DNA of 64,000 bases. Source: Pseudomonas saudimassiliensis. Lineage in GTDB: Bacteria; Pseudomonadota; Gammaproteobacteria; Pseudomonadales; Pseudomonadaceae. Shown here piece after piece: positions 27,143 through 37,980 of the stretch (position 1 is its first letter; the number at the start of each line of letters is the position of its first letter). Location: positions 2,880,600 through 2,944,599 of the forward strand of contig NZ_LK391969.1 of the NCBI RefSeq assembly GCF_000939975.1. The letters run 5' to 3'. Made by a program: the position numbers and the translations under genes. The notes below the pieces were generated by a model. The model was not told the DNA's origin. It saw nothing but the letters and a program-made list of their open reading frames with translations, and did no database searches.

Positions 27143-27571
27143 TCACCGCACTACCAGCACCGACACCTTGGACTGCTGCAGCACGCGCATGGCGTTGGTG
27201 CCGACCAGGTAGTCCTCGATACGCTTGCGCTTGTGGGTGGACATGACGATCAGATCGGCATTGATCTTCTTGGCTACCCGCAGGATCCCTTCATAGGCCT
27301 TGCCGTCCGCCACGATCAGCTGTGCCTTCATGTCGGCAGGCACCTGCTTGGCGGCAAAGTCCCGCAATGCCTGTTTCAGGCTCTTCTTTGCCGTAGCGGC
27401 AAACTCCTTGGGAAAGAAGCCGTCCACCATCGACATGCCGATACTGGGCAGGATGCTTACCAGGTGCAGCGAGGCGCCGTAGGTCTGGCACAGCTGGATC
27501 GCGGTGGGCAGCGACTTGGCCCAGGACGCTTTGTGATTGAGGTCGACCGGTACCAGTATTACCTTGTACAT
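27143..27571 (-). CDS. Universal stress protein (UspA family)
   Basis: A 142-residue UspA-fold protein. It begins YKVILVPVDLNHKASWAKSL and has the ATP-binding signature near the C-terminus, VMSTHKRKRIEDYLVGTNAMR, matching G-2x-G-9x-G(S/T) only loosely. It is the last gene of the TAXI-TRAP operon, 20 nt after the permease. In Halomonas the TRAP ectoine transporter TeaABC has a USP partner, TeaD, that down-regulates transport; the same arrangement here suggests a regulatory role. Confidence 0.9.
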   Translation of the reverse strand: MYKVILVPVDLNHKASWAKSLPTAIQLCQTYGASLHLVSILPSIGMSMVDGFFPKEFAATAKKSLKQALRDFAAKQVPADMKAQLIVADGKAYEGILRVAKKINADLIVMSTHKRKRIEDYLVGTNAMRVLQQSKVSVLVVR

Positions 27572-27591
27572 GCGTTAGCTCCTTCTAGCAC

Positions 27592-30180
27592 TCAGGACGA
27601 AGCGGTGGCCACCGCAGGGCGACGACGCCACTGCAGTGCCACAACCAGGGCGAAGACCAGTAACGCTGGTATCCACATCCATTCCTTGCGGTAACGATCA
27701 ACCGGCGCCATGACCTCGAGGATCTCCTGGTCGAAGTCGAAGCCCAGCTCCGAGGCCAGGCTGCCGTAGGTGACCATGTCCACCAGGGTGCGATCGCCTT
27801 CCTGCATCAGCGTCAGGCCGAGGTTCTCCAGCTTTTCTTCACCGTTCAGGCCGTTGGGGATCGGCACCAGCAGATAGAAGGTGGTGGGGTTGCCGATATC
27901 ATCCACGCCGCTGATCTGCATGCGCAGGTTGCTGTCCTCATCCATCCGGTCCAGTGCCTGGGTAATTTCCGCCGGCGGGATGCTCTGGTAGGGATCGTGC
28001 ACGATGTCCATCCAGAACCCGGGGCGGAACAGGGTGAAGGCCACCAGCAGCAACAGCAGGCTTTCATACCAGCGGCTACGAGTAATCATCCAACCCTGGG
28101 TGGCGGCAGCGAAGATCAGCATCGCCACAGTGGCGACCACGAATATGATCAGACCATAGACAAAGCTGACATCGATCAGCAACAGGTCGGTGTTGAAGAT
28201 GAACAGGAAGGGCAGGGCGGCGGTGCGCAGGCTGTAGTAGAACGCCTGGAAGCCGGTACGGATCGGATCGCCGCCGGAAATCGCCGCGGCAGCAAAGGAG
28301 GCCAGGCCCACCGGCGGCGTCACATCCGCCATGATCCCGAAATAGAACACGAACAGGTGTACCGCGATCAAGGGCACGATCAGGCCGTTCTGCTGGCCCA
28401 GGGTCACGATCACCGGGGCAAGCAGAGCCGATACCACGATGTAGTTGGCCGTCGTCGGTAGCCCCATGCCCAGGATCAGGCTGAGTACGGCAGTGAGGGC
28501 CAGCATCAGCAGCAGGTTGCCCATGGATAGCACTTCGACCAGGTCCGCCAGGACCAGGCCGACACCGGTCTGCGATACGGCGCCGACGATGATCCCGGCG
28601 GTGGCCGTAGCGATGCCGATGCCGATCATGTTGCGCGCGCCGGCAACCAGTCCGTCCCAAAGATCATTGAAACCGCGGCGGATCTTGCCGGTAATGTCCT
28701 GCTCCTTGCGAAACAGCGCCATGAGCGGATGCTGGGTGATGATGATCACGATCATGAAGACCGTCGCCCAGAACGCCGACAGGCCGGGCGAGAGGCGTTC
28801 CACCATCAAGCACCAGACCAGCACGATAACCGGCAGGATGTAATGTAGGCCGGTCATCAGGGTGGGCCGGGTCTGCGGCATGCTCACGACCGGGGAGTTG
28901 GGGTCATCCAGCTCCAGATCGGGATAGCTTGAGCCGACCCGGATCAGGGCGATATAGGCAATGCCGAGGCCGGCGGCGATGACCCAGGCGGCGTAGTCAC
29001 CCAGCAGCGGTTTAAGCCAGCCAAGCCCGTAGTAGACGGCCAGCGAGAGCCCCATGATCAGCAGCAGGCCGGTGAGAAAGCCCAGCAGCTTGCGCGCCAG
29101 CGGGCGGTGCGGGTTGCTGCTCTGCAGCCCCTGCATCCCGGCCTTCAGGGCGGCCAGGTGGACAATGTAGAACAGCGCGATATAGGAAATCATCGCCGGC
29201 AGGAAGGCATGCTTGATGACTTCGGTGTAGGAGATGCCGACGTACTCGACCATCAGGAACGCCGCGGCGCCCATCACTGGCGGCATGATCTGGCCATTGA
29301 CCGAGGCGGACACTTCCACTGCACCGGCCTGCTCGGCGGTATAGCCAACGCGCTTCATCATCGGGATGGTGAAGGTACCGGTGGTCACGGTATTGGCGAT
29401 GGAGGAGCCGGAAATCAGCCCGGTCATGCCGGAGGCTGCTACGGCCGCCTTGGCCGGGCCGCCCCGGTAATGACCCAGCAGGGAAAACGCGAGCTTGATG
29501 AAATAGTTGCCGGCGCCAGCCTTGTCGAGCAGCGAGCCGAACAAAACGAACAGGAACACGAAGCTGGTGGACACGCCCAGAGCGATGCCGAACACCCCCT
29601 GGGTGCTGAGCCATTGGTGGTTGGCCAGGGACGTCAGACTGACGCCGCGGTGGGCCAGCATGCCGGGCATATAGGGGCCGGCAATGGAATAGATGATGAA
29701 GACCAGCGCCACAATCATCAGGGGCGGCCCCAATGCGCGACGGGTCGCTTCCAGCAGCAACAGCAGGCCGACCAGGGCGACGGCAACGTCCATCGTCGTC
29801 GGGTTGCCGGGGCGCTCGGCCAGGGCTGCATAGAACAGGTAGATGTAGGCGGCACAGAAGGCGCCAGCCAGGGCCATGATCCAGTCCGCCAGCGGCACGT
29901 GTTCGCGGGGGGAGCGGCGAAATGCCGGGAAGGCCATGAAGCCGAGAAATACCGCCAGCGCCAGGTGAATGGAGCGGGCTTCGGTGCTGTTGAAGACGCC
30001 AAATCCGACTATGTAGGGCAGCGGAGAGGCGATCCAGAGTTGAAAGAGCGACCAGAAGGCGGCAACCGCGAGGAGCAGTTTGCCAGTCAGGCCGTGGGGT
30101 TTGCGCGCGCCGGTGTCGCTTGTGGCGACCAGGTCATCCAGTTCGGTAAGCAGATCTTCGCGCTTGGCAGAGTCGGTCAT
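27592..30180 (-). CDS. TRAP transporter fused permease (DctQM type)
   Basis: An 862-residue inner-membrane protein with fused small (4-TM) and large (12-TM) TRAP permease parts. The large domain shows GSSIANTVTTGTFTIPMMKR, VNGQIMPPVMGAAAFLMVEY and the second repeat LGMGLPTTANYIV with DVTPPVGLASFAAAAISGGD, standard for TAXI-type 4TM/12TM fusions. A C-terminal extension of about 150 residues holds two further hydrophobic stretches around a soluble domain. It uses ion gradients with the binding protein encoded upstream. The substrate is unknown; characterised TAXI systems carry dicarboxylates or glutamate. Confidence 0.95.
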   Translation of the reverse strand: MTDSAKREDLLTELDDLVATSDTGARKPHGLTGKLLLAVAAFWSLFQLWIASPLPYIVGFGVFNSTEARSIHLALAVFLGFMAFPAFRRSPREHVPLADWIMALAGAFCAAYIYLFYAALAERPGNPTTMDVAVALVGLLLLLEATRRALGPPLMIVALVFIIYSIAGPYMPGMLAHRGVSLTSLANHQWLSTQGVFGIALGVSTSFVFLFVLFGSLLDKAGAGNYFIKLAFSLLGHYRGGPAKAAVAASGMTGLISGSSIANTVTTGTFTIPMMKRVGYTAEQAGAVEVSASVNGQIMPPVMGAAAFLMVEYVGISYTEVIKHAFLPAMISYIALFYIVHLAALKAGMQGLQSSNPHRPLARKLLGFLTGLLLIMGLSLAVYYGLGWLKPLLGDYAAWVIAAGLGIAYIALIRVGSSYPDLELDDPNSPVVSMPQTRPTLMTGLHYILPVIVLVWCLMVERLSPGLSAFWATVFMIVIIITQHPLMALFRKEQDITGKIRRGFNDLWDGLVAGARNMIGIGIATATAGIIVGAVSQTGVGLVLADLVEVLSMGNLLLMLALTAVLSLILGMGLPTTANYIVVSALLAPVIVTLGQQNGLIVPLIAVHLFVFYFGIMADVTPPVGLASFAAAAISGGDPIRTGFQAFYYSLRTAALPFLFIFNTDLLLIDVSFVYGLIIFVVATVAMLIFAAATQGWMITRSRWYESLLLLLVAFTLFRPGFWMDIVHDPYQSIPPAEITQALDRMDEDSNLRMQISGVDDIGNPTTFYLLVPIPNGLNGEEKLENLGLTLMQEGDRTLVDMVTYGSLASELGFDFDQEILEVMAPVDRYRKEWMWIPALLVFALVVALQWRRRPAVATASS

Positions 30181-30212
30181 TGACTATTCCCTGTGTGGTA
30201 CGGAGACGAGCC

Positions 30213-30234
30213 CGGGCCACCTGTGGGTGGCCCG
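30213..30234 (-). promoter_or_regulatory. Intercistronic hairpin between TRAP binding protein and permease genes
   Basis: CGGGCCACC, loop TGTG, GGTGGCCCG is a perfect 9-bp stem in the 65-nt gap of the operon. A hairpin here would protect the upstream mRNA or partly stop transcription, giving more binding protein than permease. Confidence 0.6.
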
Positions 30235-30245
30235 CGCCCCAGAGA

Positions 30246-31220
30246 TTACATCCAGCCGCGTTCCTTGTAGTAGCGTACGGCTCCGTCATGCAGGGGAATG
30301 GACAGCCCCTCCTTGATCATTTCCTGCTCGGTCAGGTTGGCGAAGGCCGGGTGCAGGCGCTTGAAGCGATCGAAGTTGTCGAACACCGCCTTCACGGTCT
30401 GGTACACGGTCTCTTCCGACACCTTGGTCGAGGTCACCATGGTGGCGCGCACACCGAAGGTTTCGACATCCTGGTCATTGCCGCGGTACATGCCGCCGGG
30501 GATGACGGCCTTGGCGTAGTAGGGCTGGGCGGCCATGATGCCGTCGATTTCCTCGCCGTTGACCTCAACGATGACCGAGTCCACCGTGGTGGTCGCTTCC
30601 TGGATGGAGCCGTTGGGGTGACCGGCGACGTAGACCATCGCGTCGATATTGTTGTCGCCCAGGGCGGCGGCCTGCTCGGCAGCGGAGAGCTGGGATGCCA
30701 GGGCAAAGTCCTTGATGGTCCAGCCGAGTGCGTCCATGACCACGTCCATGGTGTCGCGCTGGCCTGAGCCGGGGTTGCCGATATTGAAGCGCTTGCCCTT
30801 CAGATCCTTGACGTGCTTGATGTTCGCGTCACGGCGGGCAACGATGGTCAGCGGCTCGCCATGGAGGGCGAACACGGCGCGCATTTCCTTGAAGGCGCCG
30901 GCGTCGGCAAAGTTCTCCAGGCCTTCATAGGCCTTGTACTGGATGTCCGACTGCACCACGCCCATGTCCATCTCACCACCGCGGATGGCGTTGACGTTGG
31001 CGACCGAGCCGCCGCTGGAAGGGGCATTACAGCGGATGCCGTGGTCGTTGGTGTTGCGGTTGACCAGGCGGCACATGGACTGGCCGACCACGTAATAAAC
31101 GCCCGTCTGGCCACCGGTACCTATGGTGATGAAGTTCTGCTGGGCCACCGCAGGGGTAGCGGCTACGGCTGCGAAGCCCAGCGCTGCGGAAAAGATATAC
31201 GGGAGAGCTCTGAATTTCAT
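30246..31220 (-). CDS. TAXI-family TRAP transporter solute-binding protein
   Basis: A periplasmic binding protein of about 324 residues. The signal peptide LPYIFSAALGFAAVAATPAVAQ precedes QNFITIGTGGQTGVYYVVGQ, the defining TAXI start. CNAPSSGGSVANVNAIRGGEMDMGVVQSD is the family ligand-site segment. I chose the ATG at 31220 (complement), which has AAGGAA upstream and leads straight into the signal peptide; an upstream in-frame start adds 29 hydrophilic residues. It is first in an operon with the fused permease and a universal stress protein. Confidence 0.95.
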   Translation of the reverse strand: MKFRALPYIFSAALGFAAVAATPAVAQQNFITIGTGGQTGVYYVVGQSMCRLVNRNTNDHGIRCNAPSSGGSVANVNAIRGGEMDMGVVQSDIQYKAYEGLENFADAGAFKEMRAVFALHGEPLTIVARRDANIKHVKDLKGKRFNIGNPGSGQRDTMDVVMDALGWTIKDFALASQLSAAEQAAALGDNNIDAMVYVAGHPNGSIQEATTTVDSVIVEVNGEEIDGIMAAQPYYAKAVIPGGMYRGNDQDVETFGVRATMVTSTKVSEETVYQTVKAVFDNFDRFKRLHPAFANLTEQEMIKEGLSIPLHDGAVRYYKERGWM

Positions 31221-31353
31221 GGGATTGATTCCTTCTTCTTGGTCCCGCCGGCACGCCTTATGGGCGCCGGCATCGCGTTGTCGGCAGAGTTGGTGTACCG
31301 CCGTCAAGTGTAGCCGACCGGAATGAAATTATCCGGCTGGCAACGGGGGTGGT

Positions 31354-32031
31354 TCAGACCGGGGGCCAGCCGCCCATATCGCGCCACCGATTGACGATGG
31401 TGCAGAAGAGTTCAGCGGTCTTTTCCGTGTCGTAACGGGCGGAATGCGCTTCACGCCCGTCGAACTCGATATCGGCCGCAGCACAGGCCTTGGCCAATAC
31501 GGTCTGGCCATAGGCGAGGCCGCCCAGGGTGGCGGTATCGAAGCAGGAGAAGGGGTGGAAGGGGTTGCGCTTGATCTCGGTGCGCTCGACCGCGGCGTTG
31601 AGAAAGCCCAGGTCGAAGAAGGCATTGTGGCCCACCAGCACGGCGCGCTTGCAGCCGGCGGATTTCACCGCCTTGCGCACATGCTTGAAGATTTCGGTCA
31701 GCGCATGGGTTTCGCTCACGGCCATGCGCAGCGGATGATCCAGCTTGATGCCGGTAAACTCCAGCGCGGCCGGCTCGACATTGGCCCCTTCGAACGGCTC
31801 GACCCGGAAGAAGTGGGTCTGGTCCGGATAGACCTGGCCATCGTCATCCATCAGGATGGGCGTGGCGGCAATTTCCAGCAGCGCATCGGTCGCCGAGTTG
31901 AAACCGCCGGTCTCCACATCCACCACCACGGGCAGGAACCCGCGGAATCGGTAGGCCATTGGGGGCTTGTGGCCACCGGCCGGGCCGGGCCCGTCCAGCG
32001 CATCGTTTTCGTCGTAGTCAAACTCGCTCAC
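31354..32031 (-). CDS. rnt: Ribonuclease T
   Basis: A DEDDh 3'-5' exoribonuclease of 225 residues that trims tRNA CCA ends and matures stable RNAs. The Exo I motif is [12 protein letters not shown], Exo II is [17 protein letters not shown], and Exo III is [13 protein letters not shown]. It starts 24 nt after the pyrC stop on the same strand, and the pair matches P. aeruginosa PA3527-PA3528 (from memory). The N-terminal 25 residues are acidic and longer than in E. coli. Confidence 0.96.
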   Translation of the reverse strand: MSEFDYDENDALDGPGPAGGHKPPMAYRFRGFLPVVVDVETGGFNSATDALLEIAATPILMDDDGQVYPDQTHFFRVEPFEGANVEPAALEFTGIKLDHPLRMAVSETHALTEIFKHVRKAVKSAGCKRAVLVGHNAFFDLGFLNAAVERTEIKRNPFHPFSCFDTATLGGLAYGQTVLAKACAAADIEFDGREAHSARYDTEKTAELFCTIVNRWRDMGGWPPV

Positions 32032-32055
32032 ACAGCGTCCTTAATGGTAGAGGGA

Positions 32056-33090
32056 TCAGACGACCCGCCAATTGATGGTTTCGCCAGCGCGCAGGGGCAC
32101 CAGTTCCTGCTCGCCCAGTTGCAGGGTGGCAGGTACGGTCCAGGGCTCGCGCACCAGGGTAATGTGGTCGGTATTGCGCGGCAGACCATAGAAGTCGGGA
32201 CCGTGCAGGCTGGCAAAGCCCTCCAGTCGATCCAGCGCGCCAAGCGCCTCGAAGGCCTCCGCGTACAACTCGATAGCCGCATGGGCGCTGTAGCAACCGG
32301 CGCAGCCGCAGGCCGCCTCCTTGGCATGGCGGGCATGGGGCGCCGAGTCGGTGCCGAGGAAGAATTTGGTCGACCCGGACAGCACCGCATCGCCCAGCGC
32401 CTGCTGGTGGCGCTGGCGCTTGAGAATCGGCAGGCAGAAGAAGTGCGGCCGGATGCCACCCACCAGCATATGGTTGCGGTTGTACAGCAGGTGATGGGCG
32501 GTGATGGTCGCGCCGATGCGATCGGAGGCGCTGCGCACAAAGTCTACTGCGTCGGCCGTGGTGATGTGCTCGAACACCACCTTCAAGGTCGGGAAGCGCT
32601 CGGTCAGCGCCACCAATTGCTGGTCGATAAAGGCCTTCTCGCGGTCGAAGATGTCGACCTCGGCATGGGTGACTTCGCCATGCACCAGCAAGGGCATACC
32701 CACCTCGGCCATGGTTTCCAGCGCCGGATAGATCTTCTCCAGCGCGGTGACGCCGGAATCGGAGTTGGTGGTGGCGCCCGCCGGATACAGCTTGGCGGCG
32801 ATCGCCTGGCGCTGTTGCCAGGCCTGGCGGATGATCTCGGGGGAGGTCTGGTCAGTGAGGTACAGCACCATCAGCGGATCGAACCCGTTGCCCTGCGGGC
32901 GGGCGGCCAGGATGCGCGCCTTGTATTCGTCCGCCTGCTGACCGTCGCGCACCGGCGGCACCAGGTTGGGCATGATGATGGCGCGGGCGAAATGGCGCCC
33001 CGCGTCGGCGACCGTGTGCGGCAGGGCTGCCCCGTCACGCAGGTGGATATGCCAGTCGTCGGGGCGGACCAGGGTAATACGATCGGTCAT
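32056..33090 (-). CDS. pyrC: Dihydroorotase
   Basis: Catalyses reversible cyclisation of carbamoyl-aspartate to dihydroorotate in pyrimidine synthesis. It has 344 residues with the zinc-binding start [12 protein letters not shown], the carboxylated-Lys region [15 protein letters not shown], the His-containing LLVHGEV and VFEHITT, and FLGTDSAPH. This is the class II, E. coli-type enzyme. It forms an operon with rnt. Confidence 0.97.
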   Translation of the reverse strand: MTDRITLVRPDDWHIHLRDGAALPHTVADAGRHFARAIIMPNLVPPVRDGQQADEYKARILAARPQGNGFDPLMVLYLTDQTSPEIIRQAWQQRQAIAAKLYPAGATTNSDSGVTALEKIYPALETMAEVGMPLLVHGEVTHAEVDIFDREKAFIDQQLVALTERFPTLKVVFEHITTADAVDFVRSASDRIGATITAHHLLYNRNHMLVGGIRPHFFCLPILKRQRHQQALGDAVLSGSTKFFLGTDSAPHARHAKEAACGCAGCYSAHAAIELYAEAFEALGALDRLEGFASLHGPDFYGLPRNTDHITLVREPWTVPATLQLGEQELVPLRAGETINWRVV

Positions 33091-33231
33091 GGGTGAAATT
33101 CCAGGCTATTGCAATGGCGTCATGCTACCGGAAACGCCGTGGCTTTACACGCAGCTAACCGGCTGGCGATAGTCGAACGTGACCGATCGACGCGGGATTG
33201 GCGGTGTTGCAGGCCTGCCATCGCTGTATCA

Positions 33232-33268
33232 GCAAAAACCCCCCGGCAGCGCAGCGGCTGGCGGGGGA
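33232..33268 (-). terminator. Terminator after actP
   Basis: On the minus strand a GC-rich stem (CCCCC near 33260 pairing with GGGGGG near 33240, one internal mismatch) is followed by TTTTT. It lies 20 nt beyond the actP stop, within the 197-bp gap to pyrC. Confidence 0.65.
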
Positions 33269-33287
33269 TGGGTCAAGGCCAGGTGGA

Positions 33288-34949
33288 TCAGTGCACAGCG
33301 GCGCCGCTGCGACCGATACCGGTCTGGCTGCGTACGGTCAGGGCATCAAAGGCATCACGCTCGCGGTCGGCTCGGGCGGTCCGGTCGGTGACCGAGAAGA
33401 ACCAGATGGAGAGGAATGCCAGTGGGATGGAGACGATACCCGGGTTGGGGAAGGGGATAATCGGCTCGGCATTGCCGAACACGTCCACCCATACCGTCTT
33501 GCTCAGGACTACCCAGACGGTGGCCACCAGCAGGCCGATAAAGCCGCCGAACACCGCACCCCGGGTAGTACAGCCGCGCCAGGAGATCGACAGCACCAGC
33601 ACCGGGAAGTTGGCACTGGCGGCGATAGCGAAGGCCAGGCCGACCATGAAGGCCACGTTCTGGTCTTCGAAGACGATACCCAGCAGGATCGCCAATACCC
33701 CCAGCACCAGGATCGAGATCTTGGAGATGCGCATCTCCTGCTTCTCGGTGGAGCGGCCCCGGGCAATCACGTTGGCGTAGAGGTCATGGGCAATCGAGGC
33801 CGCGCCGGCCAGGGCCAGCCCTGCCACCACCGCGACAATGGTGGCGAAGGTCACCGCCGCCAGGAAGCCCAGCAGCAAACTGCCGCCCACGGCGTTGGAC
33901 AGATGCACCGCCGCCATATTGGTGCCGCCGATCAGGTCCGTGAGCATATTGAAGCTGCCGTCGGCACCGAGGTGGAAGAACTCCGGATGACGCACCAGCA
34001 GCGCAATGGCGCCGAAGCCGATGATGAAGGTCAGAACATAGAAGTAGCCGATAAAGCTGCTGGCCCAGATCACCGATTTACGCGCTTCCTGGGCGCTGGA
34101 GACGGTAAAGAAGCGCATCAGGATGTGCGGCAGGCCGGCGGTACCGAAGGCCAGGGCGAGCCCCAGGGACAGGGCGTTTAACGGATTGTTGGTCACCGCT
34201 TCACCGGGGGCCATCAGCTGCTCGGCATAGGGGTGGACGGTGACTGCTTCGGCGAGCATGGCATCGGGGCTGAAGTTGAAGGCGTAGAGCACCAGCCCCG
34301 ACAACAGGGTGCCGCCGGACAGCATCAGCACGGCCTTGATGATCTGCACCCAGGTGGTGGCCGTCATGCCGCCGAAGAACACATAGATCATCATCAGCGC
34401 GCCGATGATCACCACGGCGAACTTGTACTCGATACCGAACAGCAGCACGATCAGCTTGCCGGCGCCGACCATCTGCGCGATCAGATAGAGCGCGATGATC
34501 AGCAGCGAGGCGCTGGCCGCGAGGATGCGTACCGGTGTCTGCTCCAGGCGAAACGCGGTGACGTCGGCAAAGTTGAAACGCCCCAGGTTACGCAGGCGCT
34601 CGGCCACCAGGAACATCACCACCGGCCAGCCGAACAGGAAACCGATGGCGTAGATCACACCATAGTAGCCAGACACATAGACCATGCCGGCGATGCCCAG
34701 GAACGAGGCCGCGGAGATATAGTCCCCGGCAATGGCCAGGCCGTTCTGGAACCCGGTAATGCCGCCGCCGGCGGTATAGAAGTCGGAGGTGGTCTGGGTC
34801 TTGCGCGCCGCCCACCAGGTAATCGCCATGGTGCCGGCAATGAACAGCAGGAACATGATGATGGCTTCGGTGTTCGCACCCTGGCCGGTTTCGGCCAGGG
34901 CCGCTGGGGCTGCCAGGGCCAGCAGGGCACCTACGAGATACTTGTTCAT
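33288..34949 (-). CDS. actP: Cation/acetate symporter
   Basis: A sodium:solute symporter of about 553 residues with 13 or so membrane segments, importing acetate and related short monocarboxylates. It has a signal-like N-terminus ([14 protein letters not shown]), then the SSS signatures [36 protein letters not shown]-like text and [16 protein letters not shown]. The start at 34949 overlaps the upstream DUF485 gene by 4 nt; an upstream in-frame start runs through that gene and is rejected. Order DUF485-actP is the usual yjcH-actP pair. The cluster separates pyrC from motY, which are neighbours in P. aeruginosa. Confidence 0.95.
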   Translation of the reverse strand: MNKYLVGALLALAAPAALAETGQGANTEAIIMFLLFIAGTMAITWWAARKTQTTSDFYTAGGGITGFQNGLAIAGDYISAASFLGIAGMVYVSGYYGVIYAIGFLFGWPVVMFLVAERLRNLGRFNFADVTAFRLEQTPVRILAASASLLIIALYLIAQMVGAGKLIVLLFGIEYKFAVVIIGALMMIYVFFGGMTATTWVQIIKAVLMLSGGTLLSGLVLYAFNFSPDAMLAEAVTVHPYAEQLMAPGEAVTNNPLNALSLGLALAFGTAGLPHILMRFFTVSSAQEARKSVIWASSFIGYFYVLTFIIGFGAIALLVRHPEFFHLGADGSFNMLTDLIGGTNMAAVHLSNAVGGSLLLGFLAAVTFATIVAVVAGLALAGAASIAHDLYANVIARGRSTEKQEMRISKISILVLGVLAILLGIVFEDQNVAFMVGLAFAIAASANFPVLVLSISWRGCTTRGAVFGGFIGLLVATVWVVLSKTVWVDVFGNAEPIIPFPNPGIVSIPLAFLSIWFFSVTDRTARADRERDAFDALTVRSQTGIGRSGAAVH

Positions 34950-35254
34950 TCCACGTCCCTCATGATGGCTTCCAGCAGGGGGTCGAACACCTTGTTGGAG
35001 AAGTAGGTGTAGAGGGCAATCAGCAGCACCGCGCTGCACACCACGAGCAGGCCCACGAAGAGCCCGACGCTCATGGTCCAGTTTCCGCCCAGGGGCTGGG
35101 CGAATACCTCGGGCAGGTAGGCCATGGTCAGGATGAAGCTGGCGTAGATCAACAACGTTATCCCGAAGAAGCCCATGCTCACTCGGGTACGTCGCCGCAC
35201 CAGTTCCTGGTACTTGGGGTGCTTGAGCACCTCGGCCACTATGTCTTTTTTCAT
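34946..35254 (-). CDS. DUF485 inner-membrane protein (YjcH-like)
   Basis: A 102-residue protein with two transmembrane helices. It begins [20 protein letters not shown], typical of DUF485, and lies directly upstream of actP with a 4-nt overlap. YjcH homologues accompany acetate symporters and are thought to assist them; no activity is known. Confidence 0.93.
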   Translation of the reverse strand: MKKDIVAEVLKHPKYQELVRRRTRVSMGFFGITLLIYASFILTMAYLPEVFAQPLGGNWTMSVGLFVGLLVVCSAVLLIALYTYFSNKVFDPLLEAIMRDVE

Positions 35255-35256
35255 TG

Positions 35257-35574
35257 TTATTCCCCCTGTTGCTGGTTTTTTGTTGGTTTTGTCATTGCCA
35301 TGGACCCGCTAGTTGCTTGGGCAAACTCGTGACTGGCCTGCCGGAAGTGGAGGGTAGCCAGAGTAAAGGTCAGGGATAGCAGCAGCAGTCCACCGGCCCA
35401 GAGGACGAGGTCCGGGTCCGGGAGGGCAGTGCCAAGGCTGGCCGGGCGAAAGGCGACCAGCAGCAGAAAGATGAGGTACAGGGCGCCGAGGCCCAGGGTA
35501 CAGATCCATACCAGGCGCCCATGCCGGGGCCCGCGGCGAGCCGGTAGGGCACGCACGTTATGCAGTTCGAGCAT
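35257..35574 (-). CDS. Small two-helix membrane protein, unknown function
   Basis: A 105-residue protein with two hydrophobic segments (about residues 22-43 and 57-77), a basic N-terminus rich in Arg and a Gln/Lys-rich C-terminal tail. It ends 2 nt before the DUF485 gene, so it is the first gene of the actP operon. The layout (short cytoplasmic N-terminus, helical hairpin, cytoplasmic tail) resembles DUF485 proteins, and it may be a distant relative, but no family motif is clear to me. Confidence 0.75.
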   Translation of the reverse strand: MLELHNVRALPARRGPRHGRLVWICTLGLGALYLIFLLLVAFRPASLGTALPDPDLVLWAGGLLLLSLTFTLATLHFRQASHEFAQATSGSMAMTKPTKNQQQGE

Positions 35575-35671
35575 CTTGTTATTCCTGTTGTATACGCTCT
35601 GTTATGGGCACTCTAGAGCAGTGGCCAGGCGATCACAGGCGACCATGGTCGTATATCGGGCGGCTTGACTC

Positions 35672-35698
35672 TAAAGTTTCCCCTGTTCCCGCCGATCC
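35672..35698 (+). promoter_or_regulatory. FliA (sigma-28) promoter of motY
   Basis: TAAAGTTT at 35672-35679 and GCCGATCC at 35691-35698 are separated so that TAAA-N15-GCCGAT matches the FliA consensus except for the last two bases of the -10. The start codon of motY lies 32 nt beyond. Confidence 0.85.
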
Positions 35699-35730
35699 GT
35701 TTGCTGTCACCCTCATCTGCGGAGTAACCC

Positions 35731-36576
35731 GTGCGCCTGTTCCTGATCCTGCTGCTGGCCCTGGCTGCGCCTGCCCAGGCCCTCACTTTCCAGACCCGGA
35801 TGGAAAAGGTGCAGTGGACGGTGGCCGGCGACCAGTTTGAATGCCGGCTCAGCCAGCAGATCGACGGCTATGGCGAGGCCATGTTCGTGCGCCGGGCGGG
35901 GGAGCGGCCGGTTTTCGAGCTGTCGGCCTGGAGCAATCTGATGCGGCCGGGCCCGGCGCAGGTGTTCAATACCGCACCGCCCTGGCGCCCGGAGCTGCGG
36001 CCCCAGGTGGTGGGGGCGGGCACGGTCGCCAGTGGCGCGAAGGCGCTGCAGCTGCCCTATCAACAGGCGGGGCAGATGTTGGCCGGCCTCTCGGCAGGGC
36101 TGCAGCCCACCATCCAGCGCAGCAGCCTGAGCGATGCGGGCCCGGTCACCGTGGTGGTGTCCAGCGTCGGCTACCGTCAGGCCTGGGACGAGTTCCAGAC
36201 CTGCGCCAATGGCTTGCTGCCGATGAATATCGACCAGATCAGCCGCAGCGCCATCGGCTTTCCCTCCGGCGGTGCCGAGCTGGATGCCCAGGCGCAGCGC
36301 ATGCTGGACGTGGCGCTGGCCTATATCGAGGCGGACCCTGCGGTAGGTCGGATTCAACTGGACGGCCATTCGGACAATGTGGGCGACCGCCTGCGCAACC
36401 GCGAGCTGTCCCGCCAGCGGGTGTTGGCGGTGCAGGCGTACCTGACCGAGCGCGGGGTAGACCCGGAACTGATCAGCACCCGCTTCCACGGGGAGCGTTA
36501 TCCGGTGGCGGCGAACAACAGCGCCGCCGGCCGGGCCAAGAATCGCCGGGTGACCCTGCGCCTTGAGCGCGAGTAA
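35731..36576 (+). CDS. motY: Flagellar stator-associated OmpA-family protein MotY
   Basis: A 281-residue exported protein with signal peptide [15 protein letters not shown]. The N-terminal domain (about 20-150) matches the MotY-specific fold: TFQTRMEKVQWTV, then EFQTCANGLLP. The C-terminal OmpA/MotB peptidoglycan-binding domain shows LDGHSDNVGDRLRNRELSRQ. In Pseudomonas MotY forms part of the T ring that anchors the stators to the basal body. GTG 35731 is the start. The perfect FliA promoter upstream and the position before argG, as at PA3526-PA3525, strongly support the name. Confidence 0.93.
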   Translation: MRLFLILLLALAAPAQALTFQTRMEKVQWTVAGDQFECRLSQQIDGYGEAMFVRRAGERPVFELSAWSNLMRPGPAQVFNTAPPWRPELRPQVVGAGTVASGAKALQLPYQQAGQMLAGLSAGLQPTIQRSSLSDAGPVTVVVSSVGYRQAWDEFQTCANGLLPMNIDQISRSAIGFPSGGAELDAQAQRMLDVALAYIEADPAVGRIQLDGHSDNVGDRLRNRELSRQRVLAVQAYLTERGVDPELISTRFHGERYPVAANNSAAGRAKNRRVTLRLERE

Positions 36577-36675
36577 CGAACTCCCCCCTGTAATTACTTC
36601 GGCCCGGGCGGTAGAATGACTGCCTTTGGCTGGTGCCCTTCGCTGCGCCGGTAACCTTCATCAATGGAGCGCGTA

Positions 36676-37893
<1,218 letters not shown>

Positions 37894-37930
37894 AGCAGCT
37901 GTGAGCTTGAAGCTGGAAGCTGGAAGAGAA

Positions 37931-37961
37931 AAGCCCCGGTTCGTGCCGGGGCTGTTTTTTT
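37931..37961 (+). terminator. Rho-independent terminator of argG
   Basis: AGCCCCGG-TTCGTG-CCGGGGCT forms a perfect 8-bp stem followed by GTTTTTTT. Confidence 0.93.
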
Positions 37962-37980
37962 AGATTGTGAGGAGCTGAAT

